Notes: generated from the sequence alone by a model not told the origin. A stretch of 36,250 bases of DNA from Oscillospiraceae bacterium (GCA_016297165.1 JAEDHF010000002.1:1-36250); one strand, 5' to 3'; numbered from the stretch's first letter, positions 24,329-33,124 are shown. Numbers and translations: made by a program.

Positions 24329-24796
24329 ATGGCACTTAGAAATATTGTTAAGGTAGGCGACGACATACTTAAGAAGAAATGCAGGGAGGTTACCGTTTTT
24401 GACGATAAGCTCTGGGTGCTTCTTGATGATATGCTTGAAACGATGAGGGAGGCTAACGGCGTCGGCCTTGCCGCTCCCCAGGTAGGTATTCTCCGCCGTG
24501 TAGCGGTTATCGACGTAGGAGATGGTCCTATCGAGCTAATTAACCCTGTCATAACCTCTATGAGAGGTAAGCAGCGTGAGGTAGAAGGCTGTCTTTCCGC
24601 TCCGGGACAGTGGGGCTATGTTACCCGTCCCGCTAAGGTTAAGGTTACGGCTATGAACCGCTACGGAAAGGAATTCAAGGTTGAGGGAACGGAGCTTCTC
24701 GCCCGTGCACTCTGCCACGAGATAGACCATCTTAACGGTACGGTTTTCCTTGACCTTGTGGAAGAGATGTACGACCCAGAGTCGGGAGAAGAATAA
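24329..24796 (+). CDS. def: Peptide deformylase
   Basis: 155 residues. The three metal motifs are present: GVGLAAPQVG, EGCLSAPG (Cys ligand) and ALCHEIDHLNG (two His ligands and the catalytic Glu). It removes the formyl group from the N-terminal Met of nascent proteins. The next gene fmt adds that formyl group to the initiator tRNA, the usual pairing. AAAGGAG sits 9 nt before the ATG. Confidence 0.95.
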   Translation: MALRNIVKVGDDILKKKCREVTVFDDKLWVLLDDMLETMREANGVGLAAPQVGILRRVAVIDVGDGPIELINPVITSMRGKQREVEGCLSAPGQWGYVTRPAKVKVTAMNRYGKEFKVEGTELLARALCHEIDHLNGTVFLDLVEEMYDPESGEE

Positions 24797-24814
24797 GCCG
24801 AAAGGAATTAAGCT

Positions 24815-25750
24815 ATGAATATAGTATTTATGGGCACTCCAGATTTTTCGGTGCCCTGTCTTAAAGCTATTATTGACGCAGGACATAACGTATCGGCGGT
24901 TTTTACCCAGCCCGATAAGCCGAAAAACCGTGGTCATAAGATGATGTTTACTCCTGTTAAGGAATGTGCGGTTGAGCATAATATCCCCGTATATCAGCCT
25001 CTTTCCCTGAGAAAGGGGGAGGACGGCGAAAGCTCCCTTAATACCCTTAAGGAGCTTAACCCCGACTGTATCGTAGTAGTAGCCTACGGTCAGATTTTAC
25101 CCAAAATCATACTTGATTTACCGAAATACGGCTGTATAAATGTTCACGCTTCGCTTCTGCCCCGATACCGTGGTGCGGCGCCTATCCAGCGGTGTATTAT
25201 CGACGGCGAAAGGGAAACGGGAGTAACTACAATGTATATGGCGGAGGGACTTGATACAGGGGATATGATACTCTCCGAAAAGCTTACTATCGACGAAAAG
25301 ATGACTGCCTCAATTCTCCACGATAAGCTTTCGGAAATGGGTGCTAATCTTATCGTCGAAACCCTTAAGCAGGTGGAGAAGGGTACTGTCCCGAGAACAG
25401 CCCAGACAGACGAAAATACCTGCTACGCTTCAATGCTCACAAAGGAAATGTGCAGGATTGACTTTAATAAATCCCTTGAAACGGTATATAATCATATCAG
25501 AGGTCTTTCTTCCTCGCCCTGTGCCTTTACAACCCTGGGCGATAAGAGGCTTAAGGTTTATTTCGCCGAAAAAACGGATATGAAGTCCGATTTGCCCTGT
25601 GGAACTGCGGCGGACGACAGTTTAGGCATTGTCTGCGCCGATGGGGTTATCCGATTGACGGATATTCAGCTTGAGGGCGGAAAAAGAATGAGCGCTTCCG
25701 ACTTCTTAAGAGGAAGAAGGGTAGAAAAGGGTACGGTTTTCGGTGATTAG
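24815..25750 (+). CDS. fmt: Methionyl-tRNA formyltransferase
   Basis: 311 residues. The N-terminal formyltransferase fold has IVFMGTPDFSVPCLKA, NVHASLLPRYRGAAPIQ (catalytic Asn-His with Asp farther on), and GVTTMYMAEGLDTGDM; the C-terminal OB-fold domain binds tRNA. It uses 10-formyl-THF to formylate Met-tRNA(fMet). It is positioned right after def, 18 nt apart, with GAAAGGAATTAAGC upstream. Confidence 0.95.
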   Translation: MNIVFMGTPDFSVPCLKAIIDAGHNVSAVFTQPDKPKNRGHKMMFTPVKECAVEHNIPVYQPLSLRKGEDGESSLNTLKELNPDCIVVVAYGQILPKIILDLPKYGCINVHASLLPRYRGAAPIQRCIIDGERETGVTTMYMAEGLDTGDMILSEKLTIDEKMTASILHDKLSEMGANLIVETLKQVEKGTVPRTAQTDENTCYASMLTKEMCRIDFNKSLETVYNHIRGLSSSPCAFTTLGDKRLKVYFAEKTDMKSDLPCGTAADDSLGIVCADGVIRLTDIQLEGGKRMSASDFLRGRRVEKGTVFGD

Positions 25751-25761
25751 TAGGAGCTATT

Positions 25762-26481
25762 ATGGATATATTTTATAATCTTTACTACGGAATAAGAACT
25801 ATTTTTATAAACCCCGCTGTAGGAATATTCTTTATTGCTGCTATGATTTTTGCGGTAGTATCCTCCATAAGGGTGCATACTGTTTTCGGAAAATACAACC
25901 TCGTAAGGACGGGGAACGGCGTTAAGGCTCACGAGGTAGCACGAGCTATACTCGATATCAACGGGCTTTACGATGTGCAGATTGTTCATGTAAGCGGCAA
26001 TCTTACCGACCATTATAACCCGAAAACGAAAACTCTTGCCTTATCGGATACGGTTTTCGGAAATGCTACGGTAGGCGCAATAGGCGTAGCCGCACACGAA
26101 TGCGGTCACGCTGTTCAGCATGCCAAGGGCTACACCCCTATGAAAATAAGGCAGGCTATCTATCCCGTAGTTTCCTTCTGTAGCAGAATATGGGTTATCG
26201 TGTTTATTATTGGCTGTGTTGCCGAGCTTTTTACCCTTGTTCAGGTTGCTATACTGCTCTTTTCTTTAGTGGCAGTATTCCAGCTTATTACGCTTCCCGT
26301 TGAGTTCGACGCCAGCAAAAGAGCAATAGACACCTTAGCGGATAACCATATTCTCTATGGAACAGAGCTTGCAGGTGCAAGAAAAACCTTAAGTGCGGCA
26401 GCTATGACCTATGTGTCGGGCTTCTTAGTAACCTTAGCCCAGCTTTTCAGACTTTTAGCCCAGACAGACAGAAGGAGATAA
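25762..26481 (+). CDS. Membrane zinc metallopeptidase, YugP family
   Basis: 239 residues. An N-terminal membrane segment (about 15-37) is followed by a soluble catalytic region with the HExxH motif AAHECGHAVQHA (about residue 113) and the downstream EFDASKRA region with a likely third ligand; two more membrane segments (about 135-175) and a C-terminal helix complete it. The YugP family is predicted to be a membrane protease of unknown substrate. This position between fmt and rsmB is common in Clostridia. TAGGAG precedes the ATG. Confidence 0.88.
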   Translation: MDIFYNLYYGIRTIFINPAVGIFFIAAMIFAVVSSIRVHTVFGKYNLVRTGNGVKAHEVARAILDINGLYDVQIVHVSGNLTDHYNPKTKTLALSDTVFGNATVGAIGVAAHECGHAVQHAKGYTPMKIRQAIYPVVSFCSRIWVIVFIIGCVAELFTLVQVAILLFSLVAVFQLITLPVEFDASKRAIDTLADNHILYGTELAGARKTLSAAAMTYVSGFLVTLAQLFRLLAQTDRRR

Positions 26482-26485
26482 CCCA

Positions 26486-27787
26486 TTGGATATAGCACGA
26501 CAGACAGCCTATCTGCTTCTGCTTAAAACGGAATTAAGCGGAGCCTATTCGAATATTGCTCTCGACGCAGTTTTAGAAAAGAGTAAGCTTAAGCCGAAGG
26601 ACAGAGCCTTCGTTACCGCCCTCTTTTACGGCGTTCTTGAAAGAAAGCTTACCCTCGATTATATAATAAGAGCCTATTCAAAAACCGAATACGACGATAT
26701 AGATAAGGGCGTTGTCCAGCTTCTTCGTATGGGGCTTTATCAGCTTTTATATATGGAAAGCGTACCCGAAAGTGCCGCAGTCAATGAAACGGTAAAGCTT
26801 TGCTCCGATAAGACGAAGGGCTTCGTAAACGCTATTCTACGAAGCTTTATCCGTGGCGGCTCAAAAATAGAATACGGCGGTCTTGACGACTTCGGAAGGC
26901 TGTCCGTTATGTATTCCTGCCCTAAATGGCTGGTAAAAATGTGGGGTAACAGGTTCGGTCTTCAGAGAACCGAAGAAATCCTTAAAAGCAGCTTCGGCAG
27001 ACCGCCCCTTTACGCAAAGGTAAATACCCTTAGATGTACTGCCGACGAGCTTATAGGGGAACTAAAAAAGGAAAGGATAACGGCGAAGCGAAACCGCTTC
27101 CTTGACGACTGCATAGAAATAGACAGAATAAGCGGAGTTGAGGGCTGTAACGCCTATCGTAAGGGACTTTTTCATATACAGGATATCTCCTCCCAGGTAT
27201 GCTGTAAGATAGTTAAACCCGTTGTGGGTGAAACGGTGATTGATATGTGCGCCGCTCCCGGAGGAAAGTCCTTTTCTATGGCGGAGGCTATGGGGAATAA
27301 GGGAAGACTTTTAAGCTTCGACCTTTACGACGGAAGGGTTTCTCTCTTAAAAGAGGGTGCAAAAAGGCTTGGCATAAACATTCTCGAAGCCTATCAGGGG
27401 GACGCTACGGTTTTCAATCCGAAAATGCCTTTGGCGGATAAGGTGCTTTGCGACGTGGTTTGTTCGGGGCTGGGCGTAATAAGGCGAAAGCCCGAAATAA
27501 AGTATAAGCCGAAAACGGATATTATGGGTATTCCCGAAATCCAGAAAAAGATTCTTGATACAGCGAAAAACTACGTTAAGCCCGGCGGTACTCTTATTTA
27601 TTCAACCTGCACTCTTAACTATGATGAAAACGAGGCGGTAGTAGAGGATTTTCTTAAGAACAATAAGAATTTCGCCCCTATCGTCGTTCATATAAACAAT
27701 ACCGAAGCGACCTACGCACGAAACTTTTTCCCCGATATGTTCGGGGGGGACGGTTTCTTTGCGGCTACGCTGAGAAGGACGGATTAA
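26486..27787 (+). CDS. rsmB: 16S rRNA m5C967 methyltransferase
   Basis: 433 residues starting at TTG, with AAGGAG 8 nt upstream. An N-terminal NusB-like domain (about 1-140) precedes the RNA methyltransferase domain, with SAM motif IDMCAAPGGKSFSMAE. Motif VI, IYSTCTLNYDENEAVV, carries the nucleophilic cysteine. Motif IV, usually DxPCSG, here reads DVVCSGLG, Val in place of Pro, but keeps the cysteine. RsmB methylates C967 of 16S rRNA with SAM. Its stop is directly adjacent to the rlmN start. Confidence 0.93.
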   Translation: MDIARQTAYLLLLKTELSGAYSNIALDAVLEKSKLKPKDRAFVTALFYGVLERKLTLDYIIRAYSKTEYDDIDKGVVQLLRMGLYQLLYMESVPESAAVNETVKLCSDKTKGFVNAILRSFIRGGSKIEYGGLDDFGRLSVMYSCPKWLVKMWGNRFGLQRTEEILKSSFGRPPLYAKVNTLRCTADELIGELKKERITAKRNRFLDDCIEIDRISGVEGCNAYRKGLFHIQDISSQVCCKIVKPVVGETVIDMCAAPGGKSFSMAEAMGNKGRLLSFDLYDGRVSLLKEGAKRLGINILEAYQGDATVFNPKMPLADKVLCDVVCSGLGVIRRKPEIKYKPKTDIMGIPEIQKKILDTAKNYVKPGGTLIYSTCTLNYDENEAVVEDFLKNNKNFAPIVVHINNTEATYARNFFPDMFGGDGFFAATLRRTD

Positions 27788-28813
27788 ATGGAAAAAAAGG
27801 ATATACTATCCTTAAGTCCCGGAGAAATCGAGGAGGAGCTTATCGCCCTCGGAGAAAAGAAATTCCGTGGGAAACAGCTTTATGAATGGCTCCATAAGAA
27901 ACGGGTAGTCAGCTTTTCCGAATGCACAAATCTTTCGGCGGCGCTTATAAGTAAGCTTGACGAAAGATATTTCATAAACAGGCTTACGATAAAGAGAAAG
28001 CTCGTTTCCGCCATAGACGGGACAACAAAATATCTTTATGAGTTTTCCGACGGCGAAAAAGCGGAAACGGTTATGATGAGCTATAACCACGGAAACAGTC
28101 TTTGTATTTCAACCCAGGTGGGCTGTAAAATGGGCTGTTCCTTCTGCGCCTCAACTAAGGCAGGCTTCGTAAGAAACCTCCTGCCCTCGGAAATGCTCCT
28201 GCAGATTTACGAAAGCGAAAGAGACAGCGGGAAAAAGGTAGAAAGCCTCGTGCTTATGGGCATAGGCGAGCCTTTAGACAATTACGACAATGTGCTGAAA
28301 TTTCTCGGTATTCTTTCCTCTCCCGAGGGGACAAACCTTAGCCTTCGGCACGTTTCCCTCTCTACCTGCGGACTTGTGGAGAAGATATACGACTTAGCGG
28401 AGCTTAAGCTTGGGCTTACCCTTTCCGTTTCTCTCCACGCTCCTACCGACGAAAAGAGAAGCGCAATAATGCCTGTGAATAAGCGCTATGGTACTGCCGA
28501 GCTTATCGAAGCCTGTAAATACTACTTCGAAAAGACGGGCAGGCGCATAAGCTTTGAATTCGCTCTTATTTCGGGGGTTAACGATAATGCGGAGACGGCT
28601 AAAGAGCTAATAAGGCTATTGAAGCCCATTTCCCCCTGCCACGTTAATCTTATTCCCGTTAACGAGATTAAAGAGGGACCATACAGGAAAAGCGAAAATG
28701 TAAAGAGCTTTTGCAGTATGCTTATAAAGGGCGGCATTAACGCTACCGTCCGCCGTACCCTCGGAGCGGATATAAGCGCAGCCTGCGGTCAGCTAAGACG
28801 GGACAATATATAG
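27788..28813 (+). CDS. rlmN: 23S rRNA A2503 / tRNA A37 C2-methyltransferase
   Basis: 341-residue radical-SAM methyltransferase. The cluster motif CxxxCxxC appears as VGCKMGCSFCASTKAG, and GEPLDNYDN is the SAM-binding GEP motif. The methyl-carrying cysteine lies in STCGL, with the C-terminal cysteine in ACGQLRR. It methylates A2503 of 23S rRNA and A37 of some tRNAs. The ATG follows the rsmB stop without a gap, so it is co-translated. Confidence 0.95.
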   Translation: MEKKDILSLSPGEIEEELIALGEKKFRGKQLYEWLHKKRVVSFSECTNLSAALISKLDERYFINRLTIKRKLVSAIDGTTKYLYEFSDGEKAETVMMSYNHGNSLCISTQVGCKMGCSFCASTKAGFVRNLLPSEMLLQIYESERDSGKKVESLVLMGIGEPLDNYDNVLKFLGILSSPEGTNLSLRHVSLSTCGLVEKIYDLAELKLGLTLSVSLHAPTDEKRSAIMPVNKRYGTAELIEACKYYFEKTGRRISFEFALISGVNDNAETAKELIRLLKPISPCHVNLIPVNEIKEGPYRKSENVKSFCSMLIKGGINATVRRTLGADISAACGQLRRDNI

Positions 28814-28895
28814 GCGAATCCGGGAAACCGGTAATGAAAAAGGCAATACTGCCAATAAATAGCGAAAAAGTAACAGATTTCTGATAATTTTACAG

Positions 28896-28924
28896 TTGAT
28901 TTTGTTTGATAAAAAGTGTATAAT
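28896..28924 (+). promoter_or_regulatory. Internal promoter for the stp-prkC-rsgA segment
   Basis: TTGATT (28896-28901), 17-nt spacer, TATAAT (28919-28924). It would give the phosphatase/kinase pair its own start inside the long operon, near 28931. Two tiny hairpins lie between rlmN and this promoter but no U-run, so upstream transcripts can read through. Confidence 0.7.
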
Positions 28925-28958
28925 GTAATTTATGAATATGTAACGGGGTGGTGTGACA

Positions 28959-29687
28959 ATGAAATGTTTTTCAAAAACGGATATCGGTCTTAAGAGAAGC
29001 GAAAACCAGGACAGGGTTTTTACCGATACAATAGACGACAGCGCAGCGATAGTAATCCTCTGCGACGGTATGGGCGGAGAGAATGCAGGCAGTGTTGCCA
29101 GCCAGATGACTATCGACTTTATGACCGACCGTATAAAGAAGGGCTTTCGTGCCAACGCAGGAAGAAACTATTTAAGAAATCTTCTTATTACCTCGGTTAC
29201 TGCGGCTAACAGTCTCGTTTACGACAGGGCTACGAAGGAATCGGATAAATACGGTATGGGTACCACCTGTGTTGCAGGCATCGTATATGATAACCGTGCT
29301 TACATAATAAACGTCGGCGACAGCCGTGCATATCACATTTTCGACGATAATATCCAGCAGATTACTAAGGACCATACCTATGTAAGAAAGCTTATTGAAC
29401 GGGGCGAAATAACCGAAGAGGAAAGCCGAGTTCATCCCGACAGAAACAGAATTACCCGTGCAGTAGGAGCGGAAAGGGAAATTACTCCCGATTATTTCGA
29501 AATAGACCTTGAGGAAGGGAATATTCTTCTTTTTTCCTCGGACGGGCTCCATTCCTACGGTGACGATGCAGAAATAGCGGAGATAATAGTAAACAATCCT
29601 ATCGGTAAGGCCTGCGACCTGCTGATAGATTACGCTCTCGGAAACGGCGGAAGAGATAACGTTTCCGTAGCGGTAGTAGAAGTATAA
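28959..29687 (+). CDS. stp: PP2C-type serine/threonine phosphatase (Stp1/PrpC)
   Basis: 242 residues from the ATG at 28959, preferred over a GTG at 28953 because GGGGTGG sits 7 nt upstream of the ATG. PP2C motifs for the two-metal site are present: SENQDRV, CDGMGGENAGSVAS, VGDSRAYHI, SSDGLHSY and GGRDNVSVAVV. It dephosphorylates targets of the PASTA kinase encoded next. The pairing is conserved in Firmicutes and controls cell-wall and spore germination signalling. It has its own sigma-A-like promoter. Confidence 0.93.
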   Translation: MKCFSKTDIGLKRSENQDRVFTDTIDDSAAIVILCDGMGGENAGSVASQMTIDFMTDRIKKGFRANAGRNYLRNLLITSVTAANSLVYDRATKESDKYGMGTTCVAGIVYDNRAYIINVGDSRAYHIFDDNIQQITKDHTYVRKLIERGEITEEESRVHPDRNRITRAVGAEREITPDYFEIDLEEGNILLFSSDGLHSYGDDAEIAEIIVNNPIGKACDLLIDYALGNGGRDNVSVAVVEV

Positions 29688-29711
29688 ACCTAAGAAAGGG
29701 CTGTTAATATA

Positions 29712-31874
29712 ATGGATAAAAATATAGGCAAGAAGCTTGATAACCGATACGAGCTCCTTGAACTTATAGGCGTCGGCGGAATGGCGGATATCTATAAGGC
29801 TATGGATATAATAGAGGACAGAATTGTTGCGGTTAAAATTCTTAAAAACGAATTCGCCGCCAGCGAGGACTTTTTAAGACGCTTTCGTAATGAGTCGAAG
29901 GCTATCGCTCTCCTCTCCCACCCCAACATAGTAAAGATATACGACGTAGGCTTTACCGAGAAAATCCAGTATATCGTAATGGAATATATCGACGGAATTA
30001 CCCTTACGGAATATATCGAGCGGCAGGGTGTACTTAAATGGCGTGACGCCGTGCATTTCACCACACAGGTACTTCGTGCATTACAGCACGCTCACGACAG
30101 AGGAATTGTTCACCGTGATATAAAGTCCCAGAACGTTATGCTTTTAGCGGACGGAACAATAAAGGTCATGGACTTCGGTATCGCCCGTTTTAACCGTGAA
30201 ACCGATAAGACTATGTCCGAAAAGGCAATAGGCTCCGTCCATTATATCAGCCCCGAGCAGGCAAGAGGCGAGGTTACCGACGAAAAGAGCGATATCTATT
30301 CCGTTGGCGTAATGCTTTATGAAATGCTTACGGGAGAAAAGCCCTTCGACGGCGATAACCCCGTTTCAATCGCCCTTAAGCACATGCAGGCTGTTCCTAA
30401 GAGAATGACGGAGATAAACAGCTCCATACCCGAGGGTCTCGAAGAGATTACCGTTAAGGCTATGCAGAAGGAGCCCTCGAAGCGTTACCAGACTGCAGGA
30501 GAAATGATAAAGGATATCGAGGAATTCAAGAAGAATCCAAGTATCGTTTTCGAATACAAGTATTTCTCCACCGACGGCTCTACAAAGTATTTCGATAAGG
30601 TAGTTCCCGAGGCGCCTAAAAAGACGAAAAAGACTGTACCCGTCGAGGCTTCTGATGAGGACGACGACGAGGAATATGACGATGATTATTTTTACGACGA
30701 CGAATATTATGAAAAGAGAAGACGTTCCCCCGTTCTTCCTATTCTTTTCGCCCTTGCTACCGCTTTTGTAATAATGACGGCTTGGCTTATCTTTACCGTT
30801 GTTACAAAGAATGTTGACGATATACAGAGTCAGAGCGGCGAGGAAACCACAATGCCTAATCTTATGGGCATGACCTGGGACGAGGTACTTACCGAGTACG
30901 ACGACTTCAACTTTATTCCTACTACCAAGTATTCCTCCGAATATGCCAAGAATATGGTTATGAGCCAGAGTGTTATGCCCGGCCGTTCAATTAAGAAGAA
31001 TCAGGCTGTGGAGGTAGTAGTAAGTAACGGACCGAAGCTTGTTGAAATCGACGACTATTCCGAAAAGCATATTGACGACGTTATCGCTATGCTGAAAAAG
31101 CAGGATCTTAAGTATGAGATTTTCCGTACCGAGGACGATAACGTAGCGAAGGATTTCATTATTAAGACAAATCCTGCCGCAAGAGAATTAGTAACCGTAG
31201 GCGAAACAGTAACCCTTTATGTAAGCCTCGGAAAGAGTAACGAATCTACTGCTGTTCCGCAGCTCATTAACCTCTCGGTAGCAAGCGCAAAGGCAAGAGC
31301 CGAGGAATACGGAATACTCCTTACAATTCTTTATGAGCCCAGTTCAGAGGTCGAGGAAGGAAAGGTAATCCGCCAGAGTATCGACCCCACCACTAAGGTC
31401 GAAAAGAATACCCTCGTAGAAATAGTAGTAAGCAGCGGCGCAGGCTCCGAGGAAAGAGAGGCTTCCATTAAGCTTAAGCTAAGCGGCTCGGCAAAGGGCG
31501 AATTCAGATTCAAGTACTATATCGACGGTACTCTTCAGGAGGATCTTACCGAAACAAAGGATATAAGCCTTACCGAGAAGATTGAATGGACATTCAGCAA
31601 CAGCGGCGTTCATGAATACGCAATCAGAGTTTGTTCCTTAGATACGGGAGCGGAGGGTACCCTCGTTAACTATGAGGTTGACTTTACGAAGGATCCGCCT
31701 ACTAAGGACGACCACGGAACCCTTAACAGCAAGATATTCAAACAGCTTATGAATGCTGCCTCCGCTACCGAGGAAAATACCGATAACGGAGGAGATGAAG
31801 TTCCCGTTGAGGAGGAAAATCCCGTCGAGGAAGCCGACGGCGGAGAAAATGGCGACGAGGCTGTATTTGAGTAA
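29712..31874 (+). CDS. prkC: PASTA-domain serine/threonine protein kinase (PrkC/Stk1)
   Basis: 720 residues. The Hanks-type kinase domain (about 1-275) has GVGGMADIYKA, VAVKILK (Lys42), HRDIKSQN (about 134-141) and DFGIA. A very acidic juxtamembrane stretch (about 310-332, DEDDDEEYDDD) precedes one membrane helix (about 339-363). Three extracellular PASTA repeats lie at about 378-577; they bind muropeptides or lipid II in this family. An unusual C-terminal domain of about 100 residues (577-680) with beta-rich sequence and an acidic tail of about 40 residues follow the PASTA repeats. It forms a pair with stp. Confidence 0.93.
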   Translation: MDKNIGKKLDNRYELLELIGVGGMADIYKAMDIIEDRIVAVKILKNEFAASEDFLRRFRNESKAIALLSHPNIVKIYDVGFTEKIQYIVMEYIDGITLTEYIERQGVLKWRDAVHFTTQVLRALQHAHDRGIVHRDIKSQNVMLLADGTIKVMDFGIARFNRETDKTMSEKAIGSVHYISPEQARGEVTDEKSDIYSVGVMLYEMLTGEKPFDGDNPVSIALKHMQAVPKRMTEINSSIPEGLEEITVKAMQKEPSKRYQTAGEMIKDIEEFKKNPSIVFEYKYFSTDGSTKYFDKVVPEAPKKTKKTVPVEASDEDDDEEYDDDYFYDDEYYEKRRRSPVLPILFALATAFVIMTAWLIFTVVTKNVDDIQSQSGEETTMPNLMGMTWDEVLTEYDDFNFIPTTKYSSEYAKNMVMSQSVMPGRSIKKNQAVEVVVSNGPKLVEIDDYSEKHIDDVIAMLKKQDLKYEIFRTEDDNVAKDFIIKTNPAARELVTVGETVTLYVSLGKSNESTAVPQLINLSVASAKARAEEYGILLTILYEPSSEVEEGKVIRQSIDPTTKVEKNTLVEIVVSSGAGSEEREASIKLKLSGSAKGEFRFKYYIDGTLQEDLTETKDISLTEKIEWTFSNSGVHEYAIRVCSLDTGAEGTLVNYEVDFTKDPPTKDDHGTLNSKIFKQLMNAASATEENTDNGGDEVPVEEENPVEEADGGENGDEAVFE

Positions 31875-31893
31875 TAGTAATAAGAGGCGTTAA

Positions 31894-32772
31894 TTGAGAA
31901 AAATAAGCGGAAGAATAATTAAGTCCGTCGGCGGTTTCTATGATGTGGAAACCGCCGAGGGTATTTTCAAATCAAAGGCAAGAGGAATTTTTCGCAATAA
32001 GAGTATTTCGCCCTTTACCGGGGATTATGTTGAAATAACTCTCGACGAAAGCTCCGAGCCTGTAATTGAACGGATATTCGACAGGAAAAACGAGATAATA
32101 AGGCCGCCTATGGCTAATCTCGATATGGTTCTCCTTGTGGTTTCTGCCTGTGAGCCGTCGCCGAATGCCCTCGTAATAGATAAGCTTATCTCTATTTTCG
32201 AGAGTAAGAATATCGAAACAGTCCTTATCTTCACAAAAAACGATATAAAGGATTGCAGCGGGCTTATCTCGGTATATGAGAAAATAGGCTACCCTTGCTT
32301 TGTGGTGGATAACCTTACGGGAGAGGGCGTCGATAGGGTAAGAGAATTTATAAAGGGTAGGACTTCTGCCCTCATAGGTAATTCGGGGGTTGGGAAATCC
32401 AGCTTTATTAACAGGATTTTCCCCGAACTCAACAAGGAAACAAACTATATCAGCAAAAAGCTTGGCAGAGGCAGGCATACCACCAGAGATGTGGAGATGT
32501 ATCCCTTCGAGGGCGGTTATCTTGCCGATACTCCGGGATTTTCTACCGTAGATATCGAGCGCTACGGAAGGATTGAGAAGTCGGAGCTTCGCTACTGCTT
32601 CCGTGAATTTTCGGAGTATAGCGAAAACTGCCGCTTCAACAACTGTATGCACCTTAAGGAGTCGGGCTGTTGTGTTACCGAGGCGGTAGAAAAGGGTCTT
32701 ATCCATAAATCGAGATACGAAAGCTATGTAAGAATGTATAACGAGGCGGCGGAAGCTGCAAAAAAATGGTGA
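31894..32772 (+). CDS. rsgA: Ribosome small-subunit-dependent GTPase RsgA
   Basis: 292 residues starting at TTG with GAGG about 6 nt upstream. It has the N-terminal OB fold, then a circularly permuted G domain in the order G4 (FTKND), G1 (IGNSGVGKSSFINR) and G3 (DTPGFST), and the C-terminal zinc finger (CRFNNCMHLKESGC). RsgA tests late 30S subunits during assembly. In Bacillus rpe and thiN follow; here a terminator follows instead. Confidence 0.93.
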   Translation: MRKISGRIIKSVGGFYDVETAEGIFKSKARGIFRNKSISPFTGDYVEITLDESSEPVIERIFDRKNEIIRPPMANLDMVLLVVSACEPSPNALVIDKLISIFESKNIETVLIFTKNDIKDCSGLISVYEKIGYPCFVVDNLTGEGVDRVREFIKGRTSALIGNSGVGKSSFINRIFPELNKETNYISKKLGRGRHTTRDVEMYPFEGGYLADTPGFSTVDIERYGRIEKSELRYCFREFSEYSENCRFNNCMHLKESGCCVTEAVEKGLIHKSRYESYVRMYNEAAEAAKKW

Positions 32773-32803
32773 CATTTTTCCGTCATCGGAATAGAATGTA
32801 ATA

Positions 32804-32850
32804 GGTGATTAACGAAGGCAGTTGAAATTCGGTAATCACCTTATTTATTT
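32804..32850 (+). terminator. Terminator after rsgA
   Basis: GGTGATTA / TAATCACC with an inner CGAA/TTCG, followed by TTATTTATTTT. It closes the long remA-rsgA unit. The next gene's ribosome site starts only about 3 nt later, so a promoter for spoVM would have to overlap this hairpin or precede it; I could not identify one. Confidence 0.8.
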
Positions 32851-32865
32851 TAAGGGGGGAGAGCT

Positions 32866-33024
32866 ATGAGGCGAAGAAACAGGAATTGCGGAGTATGCAT
32901 TTTTGCGGCTGTGCTGCTTTTTCTGGGGGCAGTCTGCCTTTGCTTTCTCTCCTATCGCTTTATTCTTTTTATAATTGCGGCGCTTTTTATAATAGTAGGA
33001 ATCCTGCTGATAAAAAGATGCTAA
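32866..33024 (+). CDS. 52-residue two-helix membrane protein upstream of spoVM
   Basis: A basic start (RRRNRN) is followed by two hydrophobic segments (about residues 11-29 and 32-49) and a RC end. GGGGGGAGAGCT precedes the ATG. It is 16 nt upstream of spoVM and the two are likely cotranscribed. I do not recognise a family; by position it could be a small sporulation-linked membrane protein, which is inference only. Confidence 0.6.
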   Translation: MRRRNRNCGVCIFAAVLLFLGAVCLCFLSYRFILFIIAALFIIVGILLIKRC

Positions 33025-33040
33025 GAATGGGGGTACATAT

Positions 33041-33124
33041 ATGAAAATTGTGGTAATGAAGAGCCCGAAAATCTTTGCCTGGATGTTAAGGTTATTGTTC
33101 GGAATGAGGAGAGCGTCGGAGTAA
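33041..33124 (+). CDS. spoVM: Stage V sporulation protein SpoVM
   Basis: 27 residues: K2, K7, P9, K10, R17, G21 and R24 match the Bacillus subtilis SpoVM (26 residues), which I recalled from memory. The first half is an amphipathic helix with Pro9. SpoVM recognises the convex forespore membrane and anchors the coat ATPase SpoIVA. In Bacillus it lies between the prpC-prkC-rsgA-rpe-thiN genes and rpmB, and here it follows rsgA and the 52-residue gene, supporting the call. GGGGG lies 7 nt before the ATG. Confidence 0.88.
   Translation: MKIVVMKSPKIFAWMLRLLFGMRRASE

Noticed and set aside
31972..32775. 267-codon minus-strand frame opposite rsgA.
   Set aside because: A shadow of rsgA; motifs are only in the plus-strand frame.
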